The translations under genes were made by a program, and so were the position numbers. The notes below the pieces were generated by a model. It was not told where the DNA came from, did no database searches, and saw only the letters and a program-made list of their open reading frames with translations. A stretch of DNA of 64,000 nt from Lysobacteraceae bacterium. Lineage in GTDB: Bacteria > Pseudomonadota > Gammaproteobacteria > Nitrococcales > AK92. The stretch lies in NCBI GenBank assembly GCA_012523465.1, contig JAAYIK010000013.1, positions 124,001 to 188,000 of the forward strand. Reading direction: 5' to 3'. The stretch's first letter is position 1. Each line of letters starts with the position of its first letter. This document shows, piece after piece, positions 1-13,505 of the stretch.

Positions 1-471
1 GCCTATCAGGTCTCCTCCAAGGTCGACTCCCGCACCATTCTCGACCAGATCGGTGCCGAGGCGCTGCTGGGGCAGGGCGACATGCTTTACCTCGCCCCCG
101 GCACCGGGTTGCCGCAGCGCGTCCATGGCGCGTTCGTGGCTGATCAGGAAGTGCACCGGGTGGTGGAGTATCTCAAGCAAACCGGTGAGCCGCAGTACAT
201 CGACGACGTGCTCAGCGACCCCGGCGAGCATGCCGCCGCCATCCCCGGGCTGACCCCGGAAGGCGGTGAGTCCGACCCGCTCTACGATCAGGCGGTGCGC
301 ATCGTGCTGGAGACACGGCGGGCTTCGGTTTCCGGTATCCAGCGCCGTCTCAAGATCGGCTATAACCGTGCCGCCAGGTTGGTCGAGGAGATGGAGGCGG
401 CCGGTCTGGTCGGGCCGCTGCAAAGCAACGGCACGCGTGAGATCCTGGTGCCGCCGCCAACCGGCGAATGA
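1..471 (+). CDS. ftsK: DNA translocase FtsK, C-terminal part
   Basis: Only the last 156 codons are present; the gene enters from the left window edge in frame 1. FtsK is the septal, hexameric DNA pump that moves chromosome termini and activates XerCD at dif. The visible part is the end of the motor domain (MLYLAPG, then PQRVHGAFV, typical of the FtsK RecA-like core) followed by a linker and the gamma winged-helix domain that reads KOPS. The gamma domain is recognisable from DPLYDQAV through [20 protein letters not shown] to the final VPPP. lolA follows 133 bp downstream, the usual gammaproteobacterial order. Confidence 0.96.
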   Translation, partial: AYQVSSKVDSRTILDQIGAEALLGQGDMLYLAPGTGLPQRVHGAFVADQEVHRVVEYLKQTGEPQYIDDVLSDPGEHAAAIPGLTPEGGESDPLYDQAVRIVLETRRASVSGIQRRLKIGYNRAARLVEEMEAAGLVGPLQSNGTREILVPPPTGE

Positions 472-604
472 CCGACGCCGCTTGCCAACCCTTGCCGTCC
501 GATTGCGGAGGAAGAACGAGGCGCTTCCTGGTAAGCTTTGCCGCGTTCTTTGATCACTTGCCCAGGCGGAAAGTCATCAGTCATCGCCTGACTGGGGAGT
601 CTTC

Positions 605-1219
605 ATGCTCAAGCGCTTGATGCCGATCCTGCTGTTGCTGCTCGCCCTGCCGGTGTTCGGCCAAGGCGAGGCCGCGCTGCAGGAGTATTTCCGTTCGGTC
701 GAATCGCTGCATGGCCGGTTCGTGCAAACCACCTACAGCGACTCCGGCGAGGTGCTGGAGATCTCCCGCGGCACGCTCTGGCTGCAGCGTCCCGATCGCT
801 TCCGCTGGTCCTACAGCGAGCCATTCGCGCAGGAGATCGTCGCAGATGGCCGCAAGCTGTGGGTCTATGACGTCGATCTTGAGCAGGTGACGGTGCGACC
901 CTTGGACGAAGTGCTGGGAGTAGGGCCGGCGCTGCTGCTGAGTGGTGACTACGCGGCGCTAGAGCAGAATTTCACCATCGAGGTGCAGGCCGACGGCAGC
1001 CTGCTGCTGCTCCCTCGGCGGCAAGACTGGGATTTCCAGTCGATCCTGCTTCGGCTCGAGGGCGGGGTGCCGCACATCATCGACGTCGACACCGGGCTGG
1101 GGCAGAGCACCCGCTTGGAGCTGAGCGAGCTGCAGCGCAACATCGCCATCGACCCGCAGCGCTTCGTGTTCACGCCGCCGCCCGGGGTAGACGTGATCGC
1201 GCCTTCGCTGGAGAACTGA
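605..1219 (+). CDS. lolA: Outer-membrane lipoprotein carrier protein LolA
   Basis: 204 residues, the usual LolA length. LolA is the periplasmic chaperone that takes mature lipoproteins from the LolCDE complex to LolB at the outer membrane. Residues 1-19 form a Sec signal peptide ([19 protein letters not shown]), followed by the typical [17 protein letters not shown] start and the RPDRFRWSY and [14 protein letters not shown] segments of the beta-barrel-like fold. It lies between ftsK and rarA; rarA starts one base after the stop, so the two are probably co-transcribed. Confidence 0.96.
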   Translation: MLKRLMPILLLLLALPVFGQGEAALQEYFRSVESLHGRFVQTTYSDSGEVLEISRGTLWLQRPDRFRWSYSEPFAQEIVADGRKLWVYDVDLEQVTVRPLDEVLGVGPALLLSGDYAALEQNFTIEVQADGSLLLLPRRQDWDFQSILLRLEGGVPHIIDVDTGLGQSTRLELSELQRNIAIDPQRFVFTPPPGVDVIAPSLEN

Positions 1220-1220
1220 C

Positions 1221-2504
1221 GTGCAGCCGCTGGCGGATCGCATGCGTCCCCGCAGCCTTGACGAATACGTGGGCCAGGCGCATTTGCTGGGCCCCGACAA
1301 GCCGCTACGCGCGGCCATTCTGGCTGGCAAGCCGCACTCCATGGTGCAGTGGGGACCGCCAGGCACGGGCAAGACCACCCTGGCGCGGCTGGTGGCCGCC
1401 CATGCCGACGCCGAGTTTATGACCCTGTCGGCGGTCACCTCGGGCGTGAAGGACATCCGCGAGGCGGTCGAGGCGGCGACCCGGGCCCGCCAGGCAGGCC
1501 GCCGTACCATTCTTTTCGTCGACGAGGTGCACCGCTTCAACAAGGCGCAGCAGGACGCTTTTCTGCCTTACGTCGAAAACGGCACCGTCATCTTTATCGG
1601 CGCCACCACAGAAAATCCGTCCTTCGAGCTCAACAACGCGCTGCTGTCCCGGGTCCGCACCTATGTGCTGAAGGCATTGAGCGCCGAGGATCTCGGCCGC
1701 CTCGTCGACCAGGCGCTGCAGGACAGCGAGCGCGGCCTGGGCGCGCGCCGGTTGCGCTTGACGCCCAAGGCGCGCGAGCTGCTGATCCAGGCGGCCGACG
1801 GCGATGGCCGCAGAGTGCTCAACCTGTTGGAGATCGCTGCCGATCTGGCCGAAGACGGTGAGGAGCTGGTGGAGGAGCTCATCGCGCAGGCTGGCGCCGG
1901 CACGCTGCGCCGCTTCGACAAGGGCGGCGACGCTTTCTATGACCAAATTTCGGCGTTGCACAAATCGATCCGCGGCTCCGATCCGGACGCCGCGCTTTAT
2001 TGGCTGTGCCGCATGCTGGACGGCGGCTGCGATCCGCTCTACCTGGCTCGACGGCTGGTGCGGATCGCTTCCGAGGACATTGGCAATGCCGACCCCCGCA
2101 GCCTGCAGGTGGCTTTGGCCGCCTGGGACGCGCAGGAGCGGCTGGGCAGCCCCGAAGGGGAGCTGGCTTTGGCCCAGGCGGCGGTGTATCTGGCCTGCGT
2201 GCCCAAGAGCAACCGCGTCTACACCGCCTTCAAGGCCGCCATGGCCGATGTCAGAGCCCATGGCTCGCTGCCGGTGCCCATGCACCTGCGCAACGCGCCG
2301 ACCCGCCTCATGAAACAGCTTGGGCACGGTGCTGGTTACCGCTATGCCCACGATGAACCGGAGGCGTATGCGGCAGGGGAAAATTATTTTCCCGATGGCA
2401 TGTCGCCGCGCCGGTATTATGAGCCCAGCGATCGCGGCCTGGAGATCAGGATCGGCGAGCGGCTGGCGCGCTTGCGCGAGCTGGACCGGCGTCGCAAGTC
2501 ATGA
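1221..2504 (+). CDS. rarA: Replication-associated recombination protein RarA (MgsA)
   Basis: 427-residue AAA+ ATPase of the RarA/MgsA/WRNIP1 family, which acts at stalled replication forks with SSB. Walker [10 protein letters not shown] is near residue 45, Walker B is [16 protein letters not shown], and the sensor segment is [19 protein letters not shown]. The C-terminal tetramerisation region ([16 protein letters not shown], ending near YFPDGM) is complete. The start is GTG, one base after the lolA stop, and the product begins [19 protein letters not shown] as expected. Many gammaproteobacteria have crcB between rarA and serS; here it is absent. Confidence 0.96.
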   Translation: MQPLADRMRPRSLDEYVGQAHLLGPDKPLRAAILAGKPHSMVQWGPPGTGKTTLARLVAAHADAEFMTLSAVTSGVKDIREAVEAATRARQAGRRTILFVDEVHRFNKAQQDAFLPYVENGTVIFIGATTENPSFELNNALLSRVRTYVLKALSAEDLGRLVDQALQDSERGLGARRLRLTPKARELLIQAADGDGRRVLNLLEIAADLAEDGEELVEELIAQAGAGTLRRFDKGGDAFYDQISALHKSIRGSDPDAALYWLCRMLDGGCDPLYLARRLVRIASEDIGNADPRSLQVALAAWDAQERLGSPEGELALAQAAVYLACVPKSNRVYTAFKAAMADVRAHGSLPVPMHLRNAPTRLMKQLGHGAGYRYAHDEPEAYAAGENYFPDGMSPRRYYEPSDRGLEIRIGERLARLRELDRRRKS

Positions 2505-2526
2505 ACCGTTTCGCTTATCTGACTAG

Positions 2527-3825
<1,299 letters not shown>

Positions 3826-3850
3826 GGGTCATGTTGCATTGGATGACGAC

Positions 3851-3872
3851 GCCGGTTGCCGTGGCAGCCGGC
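3851..3872. terminator. Possible bidirectional hairpin between convergent genes
   Basis: Ten-base inverted repeat (3851-3860 with 3863-3872, one G-T wobble) in the 51-bp gap between serS and the convergent SDR gene. The formal loop is only two bases, so the top pairs must open, and neither side has a T-run. A weak terminator or an RNA-end stabiliser is possible. Confidence 0.35.
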
Positions 3873-3876
3873 GCCG

Positions 3877-4644
3877 TCAGCGCCGGCCAAGGTGGGCGCC
3901 GCCGTCGAGCAGCAGCGTCTCGCCGGTGGTGAGAGCGGGGCCGTCGATGAAGAACAGGATTCCCTCCGCCACCTGCTCCGGCGTCGCCGTCATGCGCAGA
4001 GGCGTGGTCTTCTCTAGCGTTTGTCTGACGGATTCGTAACGTTCCTCACCCATGCCTTGGCGCAGCCAATCTCCCTGGATGAAGCCGGGGCAGACCGCGT
4101 TGACCCGAATCTCCGGGCCCAGCACTCGCGCCAGCGACTTGGTCATGGTGATCAGCGCGCCCTTGGAGGCAGCATAGGCGATCGAGCTGCCAACCCCCAT
4201 CACGCCGGCGATGGAAGCCACGTTCACCACCGCGCCATTGCCGCTGGCACGCAGCGCCTGCTCGGCCGCCCGCACCATCTGGAACGGGCCGATGGTGTTG
4301 ACGGCGTAGATGTCGAGAAAGTCCTGCTTGCTGAGGCCTTCCAAGTTGGCGTGATCACAGAATTTGGTGGTGCCGGCGTTGTTGACCAAGGCATCAAGCC
4401 GTCCCCAGCGTTCCAGGGTCTTTGCCACCAGCCGCCGGCAGTCAGCGTCTTCCGCCACGTTGGCCTGGATCACCAGTGCCTCGCCGCCCAGCTCGCGGCA
4501 GGCAGCGGCGACCTGCTCCGCTGCCTCGGCGCTGCGGCTGTAGTTGATGGTAACGCGCCAACCACGGGCCGCCAGGGCCTTGGCGGTGGCGGCGCCGACT
4601 CCTGAGGAGGAGCCGGTCACGATGGCCACTTTGCGTTCGGTCAT
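3877..4644 (-). CDS. SDR-family NAD(P)-dependent oxidoreductase (FabG-like)
   Basis: 255-residue classical short-chain dehydrogenase. The cofactor loop TGSSSGVG is near the N terminus, the NNAG motif follows, then the catalytic Ser in NVASIAGVMG and the YAASK catalytic Tyr/Lys pair, and PG in VCPGFI. The family reduces 3-oxoacyl or other carbonyl substrates; its position beside a MaoC hydratase and opposite a beta-oxidation operon suggests an acyl-CoA intermediate. The substrate cannot be read from sequence. A good AAGGAG lies upstream of the ATG. It sits 30 bp downstream of the MaoC gene and is probably co-transcribed with it. Confidence 0.9.
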   Translation of the reverse strand: MTERKVAIVTGSSSGVGAATAKALAARGWRVTINYSRSAEAAEQVAAACRELGGEALVIQANVAEDADCRRLVAKTLERWGRLDALVNNAGTTKFCDHANLEGLSKQDFLDIYAVNTIGPFQMVRAAEQALRASGNGAVVNVASIAGVMGVGSSIAYAASKGALITMTKSLARVLGPEIRVNAVCPGFIQGDWLRQGMGEERYESVRQTLEKTTPLRMTATPEQVAEGILFFIDGPALTTGETLLLDGGAHLGRR

Positions 4645-4674
4645 GTCAGCGCTCCTTAGCGCGAAGTGTGGATG

Positions 4675-5133
4675 TCAGGTGAGCAGCAAGGCGATGGTCT
4701 CGGCCACGCAGGCTGGCCGCTCGCTGCCCTCCAGCTCGATGGTGGTCGAGAATTTGGCCTTGTAGCGGCCGTCCCCCTGGCTTTCGACCGCCGTCAGCGC
4801 GACTCGAGCGCGGATGCGGCCGCCAGCTGGCACCGGGCTAATGAAGCGCACCTTGTCGAGGCCGTAATTGATGCGGGCATGGACGCCCTTGACCTCATAT
4901 ATGGCTTGAGTCAGCGCTGGCAGCATGGAAAGGGTCAGAAAACCGTGGGCGATGGTCGTGCCCCAGGGGGTTTCGCGCTTGGCGCGCTCGACGTCGAGGT
5001 GGATCCATTGATGGTCGCCGGTGACGTCGGCAAAGGCGTTGATCCGTTCCTGATCCAGAGTGAACCAGTCGCCGACACCGAGCTCCTGGCCGACCAGCCG
5101 CTGCAATTCTTCCACGCCCTGGATGACGCGCAT
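4675..5133 (-). CDS. MaoC-family hotdog dehydratase/enoyl-CoA hydratase
   Basis: 152 residues, a single hotdog domain of the MaoC / R-specific enoyl-CoA hydratase type (PhaJ- and NodN-like). The hydratase-2 signature is seen as AFADVTGDHQWIHLD with the downstream IAHGFLTLS segment. It would hydrate trans-2-enoyl-CoA to 3-hydroxyacyl-CoA. GGAGGAGG precedes the ATG. It is the first gene of a two-gene unit with the SDR, divergent from the hydratase/dehydrogenase operon across a 206-bp control region. Confidence 0.88.
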   Translation of the reverse strand: MRVIQGVEELQRLVGQELGVGDWFTLDQERINAFADVTGDHQWIHLDVERAKRETPWGTTIAHGFLTLSMLPALTQAIYEVKGVHARINYGLDKVRFISPVPAGGRIRARVALTAVESQGDGRYKAKFSTTIELEGSERPACVAETIALLLT

Positions 5134-5166
5134 GAGGACCTCCTCCCGGTCTTATTCCGCATGGCG

Positions 5167-5178
5167 GAAATCGGTTTC
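5167..5178. promoter_or_regulatory. Candidate fatty-acid regulator operator (GAAA-N4-TTTC)
   Basis: The dyad GAAATCGGTTTC sits in the divergent region between the MaoC gene and the bifunctional hydratase gene, just upstream of the -35 element at 5185. Its form resembles operators of PsrA/FadR-type TetR regulators of fatty-acid genes (family knowledge). No such regulator is encoded nearby, so the assignment is inference. Confidence 0.3.
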
Positions 5179-5184
5179 AAATAA

Positions 5185-5212
5185 TTGCGACTGGACTTTT
5201 TTAGCTTATACT
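5185..5212 (+). promoter_or_regulatory. Candidate sigma-70 promoter of the beta-oxidation operon
   Basis: TTGCGA at 5185-5190 and TATACT at 5207-5212 with a 16-bp spacer. Transcription would begin near 5219, giving a leader of about 120 bases before the ATG at 5340. A clear GGAGG lies just before that ATG. Confidence 0.5.
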
Positions 5213-5339
5213 GGGGCCCATCGCAAGCTGGGGCCGCAGCATTGGCGGCCTCCTACAGCAAGAAAAAGATGCGTTAAGTGTGCTTGATGGCTAGGAAAAT
5301 TTTCCCGCCCGAGGTTGACCAGCCACATAAGGAGGATAC

Positions 5340-7421
<2,082 letters not shown>

Positions 7422-7454
7422 GGCTGCCGTCCAATCACGCAGTGGAGCATTGCC

Positions 7455-8639
<1,185 letters not shown>

Positions 8640-8666
8640 GCGCAACGGCAACGAGAGGGTAGATAG

Positions 8667-9863
8667 ATGGAACTGCACTACAGCCCCGAAGAGCAGGCCT
8701 TTCGGGAAGAAGTGCGGCAGTTTCTGCGCGAGAAGCTGCCGCCCGATATCGCCGCCAAGGTTAAGGGCAACAAGCGCCTTTCCCGGGACGATTACGTTCG
8801 CTGGCACAAGATCTTGGGCGAAAAGGGCTGGCTGGCACAGCACTGGCCTGTGGAGTACGGCGGCACCGGCTGGAGCCCGATCCAGCGGCACATCTTCGAT
8901 GAAGAGGCGGCCGCCGCCGGTGCGCCAGGCATCATTCCGTTTGGCGTATCGATGGTGGCGCCTGTCATCATCCGGTTCGGCAGCGAGGAGCAGAAACGCT
9001 ACTACCTGCCGCGCATCCTTAACAGCGAGGACTGGTGGTGTCAGGGCTACTCCGAGCCAGGCGCCGGCTCCGACCTGGCTTCGCTGAAGACCCGTGCGGT
9101 GCGCGAAGGCGACTACTACATCGTCAATGGGCAGAAGACCTGGACCACGCTGGGCCAGTACGCCAACATGATGTTCTGCCTGGTGCGCACCAATACCGAG
9201 GTCAAGCCGCAGGAAGGCATCTCCTTCCTGCTGATCGACATGAACTCCCCGGGCGTCACGGTACGGCCCATCATCACCCTCGATGGCGAGCACGAAGTCA
9301 ACGAGGTGTTCCTCGAGAACGTCAAGGTTCCGGTCGAGAACCTGGTCGGCGAAGAGAACAAGGGCTGGACCTACGCCAAGTACCTGCTTACCTACGAGCG
9401 CACCGGCATCGCCGGCGTGGGGATTGCCAAGCAGGCGCTGCGGCACCTGAAGTACGTCGCTTCCAAGCAGCTCAAGGACGGCCGGCCACTGATCGAAGAT
9501 CCGCTGTTCCGTGCCCGCATCGCCGCCGTCGAGATCGACCTGATGGCGCTGGAGCTGACCAACCTGCGGGTGGTGGCGGCGGCGGAGAAGGGCGGCGTGC
9601 CCGGCCCCGAGAGCTCGGTCCTCAAAATCAAGGGCACCGAGATCCGGCAGGCGATCACCGACCTGCTGCGACGCGCCGTCGGCCCGTACGCGCTGCCCTT
9701 CATCCCCGAGGCGCTGGATGCCGACTACGACGACGAGCCGGTGGGTCCGGACTATGCGGCCGGGCTGGCTGCGCAGTACTTCAACCGCCGCAAGATCACC
9801 ATCTACGGCGGCTCCAACGAAATTCAGAAGAACATCATCGCCAAGATGATTCTCGGACTCTAG
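8667..9863 (+). CDS. Acyl-CoA dehydrogenase (first of an adjacent pair)
   Basis: 398-residue flavin-dependent acyl-CoA dehydrogenase. The N-terminal helical domain includes LAQHWPVEYGGTGWSP, the flavin-binding segment is GYSEPGAGSDLASLKTRA, and the C terminus is RKITIYGGSNEIQKNII, typical of the subunit that binds the flavin adenine part. It would form the trans-2 double bond. The second dehydrogenase starts 12 bp downstream. Such adjacent, different-length pairs are known to form heteromeric enzymes for bulky acyl-CoAs, for example in steroid and branched substrates. Confidence 0.93.
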   Translation: MELHYSPEEQAFREEVRQFLREKLPPDIAAKVKGNKRLSRDDYVRWHKILGEKGWLAQHWPVEYGGTGWSPIQRHIFDEEAAAAGAPGIIPFGVSMVAPVIIRFGSEEQKRYYLPRILNSEDWWCQGYSEPGAGSDLASLKTRAVREGDYYIVNGQKTWTTLGQYANMMFCLVRTNTEVKPQEGISFLLIDMNSPGVTVRPIITLDGEHEVNEVFLENVKVPVENLVGEENKGWTYAKYLLTYERTGIAGVGIAKQALRHLKYVASKQLKDGRPLIEDPLFRARIAAVEIDLMALELTNLRVVAAAEKGGVPGPESSVLKIKGTEIRQAITDLLRRAVGPYALPFIPEALDADYDDEPVGPDYAAGLAAQYFNRRKITIYGGSNEIQKNIIAKMILGL

Positions 9864-9874
9864 GAGGCCGGAGC

Positions 9875-11029
9875 ATGGATTTCAGACTCAATGACGAGCA
9901 GCGGATGCTGCAGGACACCGTCGCCCGGTTGATGCGCGAGCAATACACCTTCGAGAACCGCCAGAAGTTCCTGGACAGCGAAGAAGGGTTTAGCCGCGAC
10001 ATGTGGGCGCAGTACGCCGAGTTGGGCCTGCTCGGCATCGGCCTCCCCGAGCAGTACGGCGGCTACGGCAGCGCCATCGAGCTGATGGTCGTGGCCGAGC
10101 AGCTGGGCCGTGGGCTGATCCTGGAGCCGTACCTCGCCACGGTGGTGCTGGGCGGCGCTCTGATCGAGCTGGCCGGTTCCGAGGCGCAGAAGGAGGACCT
10201 GCTGGGGCGCCTGATCGGTGGCGAGCTGCTGCTGGCCTTCGCGCACGGCGAGCCGCAGTCTCGCTATAGCCTGAGCGAGGTGCAGACCCGCGCCGAGAAG
10301 GACGGCGATGGCTGGACGCTCAGCGGCGATAAAGCGGTAGTGCTGCACGGCGACCGCGCCGATCTGCTCATCGTTTCCGCCCGGGTCGGCGGCGACGTCC
10401 GTGATCGCGACGGCATCGGCCTGTTCCTGATCGATCCCAAGGCCGAGGGCGTGCGGATTCGCGGCTACCAGACCATCGACGGGCTGCGGGCAGCGGAAAT
10501 CTCCCTCGCCGGGGTCAAGGTCGCGGCCGACGCCGTGCTGGGCGAGCCGGGCCAGGCTTATCCCGCCATCGAGAAGGCGGTGGCGCGCGGTATCGTCGCC
10601 CTGTGCGCCGAGGCGGTGGGCGCGATGGAGGTGACCAACGAGTTCACCCTCGACTACCTCAAGACCCGCAAGCAGTTCGGCGTGCCCATCGGCAAGTTCC
10701 AAGTGCTGCAGCATCGCATGGTCGACATGCAGCTGGAGCTGGAGCAGGCCCGCTCCATGGCCATCCTGGCCGCTGGTCGCTTGAACGCCGACGACGAGGA
10801 GCGGGAGCGCACCATCAGCGCCGCCAAGCACTACATCGGCAAGGCCGGCCGCTTCATCGCCGAGCAGGCCATCCAGATGCACGGCGGCATCGGCATGACC
10901 TGGGAGTATGCCATGACTCATTACGCCAAACGGCTGGTCATGCTGGACCATCAGCTGGGAGACACCGAATACCATCTGGAGCGCTTCTCTAGGCTGATGC
11001 AAGGAGCTGAGGAGGAAACGGCAGCGTAA
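9875..11029 (+). CDS. Acyl-CoA dehydrogenase (second of an adjacent pair)
   Basis: 384 residues starting MDFRLNDEQRMLQDTVARL at ATG 9875; GGAGG at 9863-9867 supports this start even though the frame is open far upstream. It has acyl-CoA dehydrogenase N-terminal, middle and C-terminal domains (GLPEQYGGYGSAIELM; QFGVPIGKFQVLQHRM; QMHGGIGMTWEYAMTHYAKRL). The middle domain lacks the usual flavin-contacting TEP.AGSD motif seen in its partner, which fits a heteromeric partner role. Its stop codon lies in the loop of the terminator that ends the operon. Confidence 0.92.
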   Translation: MDFRLNDEQRMLQDTVARLMREQYTFENRQKFLDSEEGFSRDMWAQYAELGLLGIGLPEQYGGYGSAIELMVVAEQLGRGLILEPYLATVVLGGALIELAGSEAQKEDLLGRLIGGELLLAFAHGEPQSRYSLSEVQTRAEKDGDGWTLSGDKAVVLHGDRADLLIVSARVGGDVRDRDGIGLFLIDPKAEGVRIRGYQTIDGLRAAEISLAGVKVAADAVLGEPGQAYPAIEKAVARGIVALCAEAVGAMEVTNEFTLDYLKTRKQFGVPIGKFQVLQHRMVDMQLELEQARSMAILAAGRLNADDEERERTISAAKHYIGKAGRFIAEQAIQMHGGIGMTWEYAMTHYAKRLVMLDHQLGDTEYHLERFSRLMQGAEEETAA

Positions 11030-11041
11030 GCTGCCGTTTTT
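11016..11041 (+). terminator. Intrinsic terminator of the beta-oxidation operon
   Basis: A perfect 10-bp inverted repeat (11016-11025 with 11030-11039) with a GTAA loop and a T-run at 11037-11041. The TAA stop codon of the preceding gene is positions 11027-11029, inside the loop, so coding sequence and terminator overlap. Confidence 0.85.
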
Positions 11042-11098
11042 CTAACAAATCCTAGAAACGTCCGCGCCGGCTCTGCCGGCGCCATGGGTACGCATCAT

Positions 11099-12898
11099 AT
11101 GGACGCAAAAATCGTCAACCGTCGCGATCTCGATTTCCTGCTTTACGAGCTGCTCGATGTGGAAGCGCTGACCAGGCGCCCGCGCTATGCCGAGCACGAC
11201 CGGGAGACCTTCGACTCCGCCATCGACCTGGCGCTGCGCGTCGCGGCCGAGAAGTTCGCCCCCCACAACCGCAAGGCCGACGCCAACGAGCCGCAGTTCG
11301 ACGGCCAGCGGGTCACCATGATTCCGGAAGTGAAGGAGGCGGTGGACGCATACTGCGAGGCTGGCCTGATGACGGCGGCCCACGACTACGAGCTGGGCGG
11401 CATGCAGCTGCCGTTCACCCTGTCGCAGGCGGCGCTGGCTCTCATCAAGGGCGCCAATGTCAGCACGTCCGCCTACGTCATGCTGACCGCCTCAGCCGCC
11501 AACCTGCTGCTGGCCCACGGCACCGAGGAGCAAATCGAGAAATTCGCCAAGCCCATGCTGGCCGGCCGCTTCTTCGGCACTATGGTGCTGACCGAGCCGC
11601 ATGCCGGCTCCTCGCTGGGCGACCTTCGCACCACGGCGGAACCTGCCGAAGACGGCACCTATCGCATTCGCGGTAACAAGATTTTCATCTCCGCCGGCGA
11701 TCACGAGCTGTCGGAGAACATCGTCCATCTAGTGCTTGCCCGCATCAAGGGCGCGCCGCCCGGCGTCAAGGGCATTTCGCTGTTCATCGTGCCCAAGTTC
11801 CTTGTCAACGACGACGGCAGCCTGGGCGAGCGCAACGACGTCGCACTGGCGGGCCTTATCCACAAGATGGGCTACCGCGGCACCACTTCCACTATGCTCA
11901 ATTTCGGCGAGAAGGGCGGCGCGGTGGGCTACCTGGTCGGCGAGCCCAACAAGGGCCTGTCCTACATGTTCCACATGATGAATGCCGCCCGCATCGGCGT
12001 CGGCATGGGTGCGACCATGCTCGGCTACGCCGGCTACCTGGAGTCGCTGGATTACGCCCGCACCCGCAAGCAAGGCCGGCTCCTCGACAACAAGGATCCC
12101 AGCGCGCCGCCGGTCAACATCATCGAGCATCCAGACGTGCGCCGCATGCTGCTGGCGCAGAAAGCCTATGTCGAGGGTTCGCTGGCGCTGTGCCTGTACG
12201 CCGCGCGCCAGCTCGATGACCAGCATACCGCCGAGTCCGAGCAGGAGCGCGCGGAGGCGGCGCTGGTGTTGGACATCCTCACTCCCATGGTCAAGGCCTG
12301 GACCTCACACTATTGCCTGGAGGCCAACTACCACGCCATCCAGATCTTCGGTGGCTACGGCTATACCCGCGAATATCCGGTCGAGCAGATCTATCGCGAC
12401 AACCGCCTCAACCCCATCCACGAGGGCACCAACGGCATCCAGGGCCTCGACCTGCTGGGCCGGAAGGTGCGCATGCAGGACGGGGCCGCATTCAAGCTGC
12501 TGTTGAAGCGGATCCAGGAAACCATCGACCAGGCAGCGATGGCCAAGGCGCCGCTGAGCGAGTGGGCCCGACAGCTGCAGCAGGCCGTGGCGGCCGTGCG
12601 TGAGGTAACCGAGCTGCTGCTGGCACGCGCCGCGCAGGGCGAAGTCTCACTCGCTTTCGGCAATGCCTGGCACTACCTGGAGATGATGGGCCACACCGTG
12701 GTCGGCTGGCTGTGGTTGAAGCAGGCCCTGGTGGCCCAGGCCGCTCTGGAGCATGGCAGCGATGAGGACTTCTACCGTGGCAAGCTGCTGACTTGCCGCT
12801 TCTTCTACCTCTACGAGCTGCCCAAGGTCCATCAGTGGGCCGCCTTGCTGAGCAAGCTGGACGACGTGCTTCTGCAGGCCAGGGAGGAGTACTTCTAG
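11099..12898 (+). CDS. Long acyl-CoA dehydrogenase with C-terminal helical extension
   Basis: 599 residues from ATG 11099 (MDAKIVNRRDLDFLLYELLDVE); an upstream in-frame ATG at 11084 is possible and neither has a strong ribosome site. It belongs to the 600-residue FadE group with an extra C-terminal helical bundle. Visible motifs are TEPHAGSSLGDLRTTA (flavin contact), SYMFHMMNAARIGVGMGA, and FGGYGYTREYPVEQIYRDNRLNPIHEGTNGIQGLDLL with the usual catalytic-Glu region. It follows the operon terminator by about 60 bp and heads a unit with two further genes. Confidence 0.92.
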   Translation: MDAKIVNRRDLDFLLYELLDVEALTRRPRYAEHDRETFDSAIDLALRVAAEKFAPHNRKADANEPQFDGQRVTMIPEVKEAVDAYCEAGLMTAAHDYELGGMQLPFTLSQAALALIKGANVSTSAYVMLTASAANLLLAHGTEEQIEKFAKPMLAGRFFGTMVLTEPHAGSSLGDLRTTAEPAEDGTYRIRGNKIFISAGDHELSENIVHLVLARIKGAPPGVKGISLFIVPKFLVNDDGSLGERNDVALAGLIHKMGYRGTTSTMLNFGEKGGAVGYLVGEPNKGLSYMFHMMNAARIGVGMGATMLGYAGYLESLDYARTRKQGRLLDNKDPSAPPVNIIEHPDVRRMLLAQKAYVEGSLALCLYAARQLDDQHTAESEQERAEAALVLDILTPMVKAWTSHYCLEANYHAIQIFGGYGYTREYPVEQIYRDNRLNPIHEGTNGIQGLDLLGRKVRMQDGAAFKLLLKRIQETIDQAAMAKAPLSEWARQLQQAVAAVREVTELLLARAAQGEVSLAFGNAWHYLEMMGHTVVGWLWLKQALVAQAALEHGSDEDFYRGKLLTCRFFYLYELPKVHQWAALLSKLDDVLLQAREEYF

Positions 12899-12920
12899 CC
12901 CGGGAGCGAAAGGAGCCGAC

Positions 12921-13505
12921 ATGGACGAGGACGTCATACGCGCAATGTTGAAATGGCCCAACGTGCCCGCCCTGTACGGTTGGGTGCGTCTGGACCGTCG
13001 CGGCAACTGGTACATCCAGGGAGAACGGGTCACCCGCGCTGCGCTGGTGGCGTTCATCGGCCGCAACTACGACAAGGACGAGCGGGGTCGCTGGTTCTTC
13101 CAGAATGGCCCGCAGCGCTGCTATGTCGAGCTCGACTACACCCCGTGGGTGCTACAGGCACAGCCGGAAGGCGGCCTGCGCACCCATACGGGCTTGCCGG
13201 TAGAGCGCCCGTACCAAGCATTCCTGGACGAGCAGGGCAGCTTGCTCATCTACTTCGAACGCGGTCTCGGCCTGCTGGCCGAAACCGATCTCGACTGGGG
13301 CATGAGCCGCTTGCAGGGCAGCCAAGGCCCACTCGACGAAAGCAGGCTGGCCAGCGCCATTGAGACCCTGATGGCGGGCGAGCCGGCGGATCTCGTCCTG
13401 TGCGTCGGCGGGTTGCGCTTGCCGGTCCAGTTCATGCCGAGCGATCAAGCGCCGAGCCGGTTTGGCTATGACCCCAAGCCGGCGGCGGGAGAGGAGAAGC
13501 AATGA
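12921..13505 (+). CDS. Uncharacterised protein (DUF2946-type, tentative)
   Basis: 194 residues with no signal peptide or membrane span. The N terminus contains WPNVPALYGWVRLDRRGNWYIQGE and later FIGRNYDKDERGRWFFQNGPQRCYVEL, segments I associate with proteins labelled DUF2946 in Beta- and Gammaproteobacteria. Its function is unknown. AAAGGAG precedes the ATG, it lies 22 bp after a FadE-type gene, and its stop overlaps the next start (ATGA at 13502-13505), so it is translationally coupled to the ketopantoate-reductase-like gene. Context suggests a role with acyl-CoA metabolism. Confidence 0.8.
   Translation: MDEDVIRAMLKWPNVPALYGWVRLDRRGNWYIQGERVTRAALVAFIGRNYDKDERGRWFFQNGPQRCYVELDYTPWVLQAQPEGGLRTHTGLPVERPYQAFLDEQGSLLIYFERGLGLLAETDLDWGMSRLQGSQGPLDESRLASAIETLMAGEPADLVLCVGGLRLPVQFMPSDQAPSRFGYDPKPAAGEEKQ

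Noticed and set aside
9035-9874. Upstream extension of the second acyl-CoA dehydrogenase frame
   Set aside because: The extension overlaps the first dehydrogenase in another frame; the true start with GGAGG is ATG 9875.
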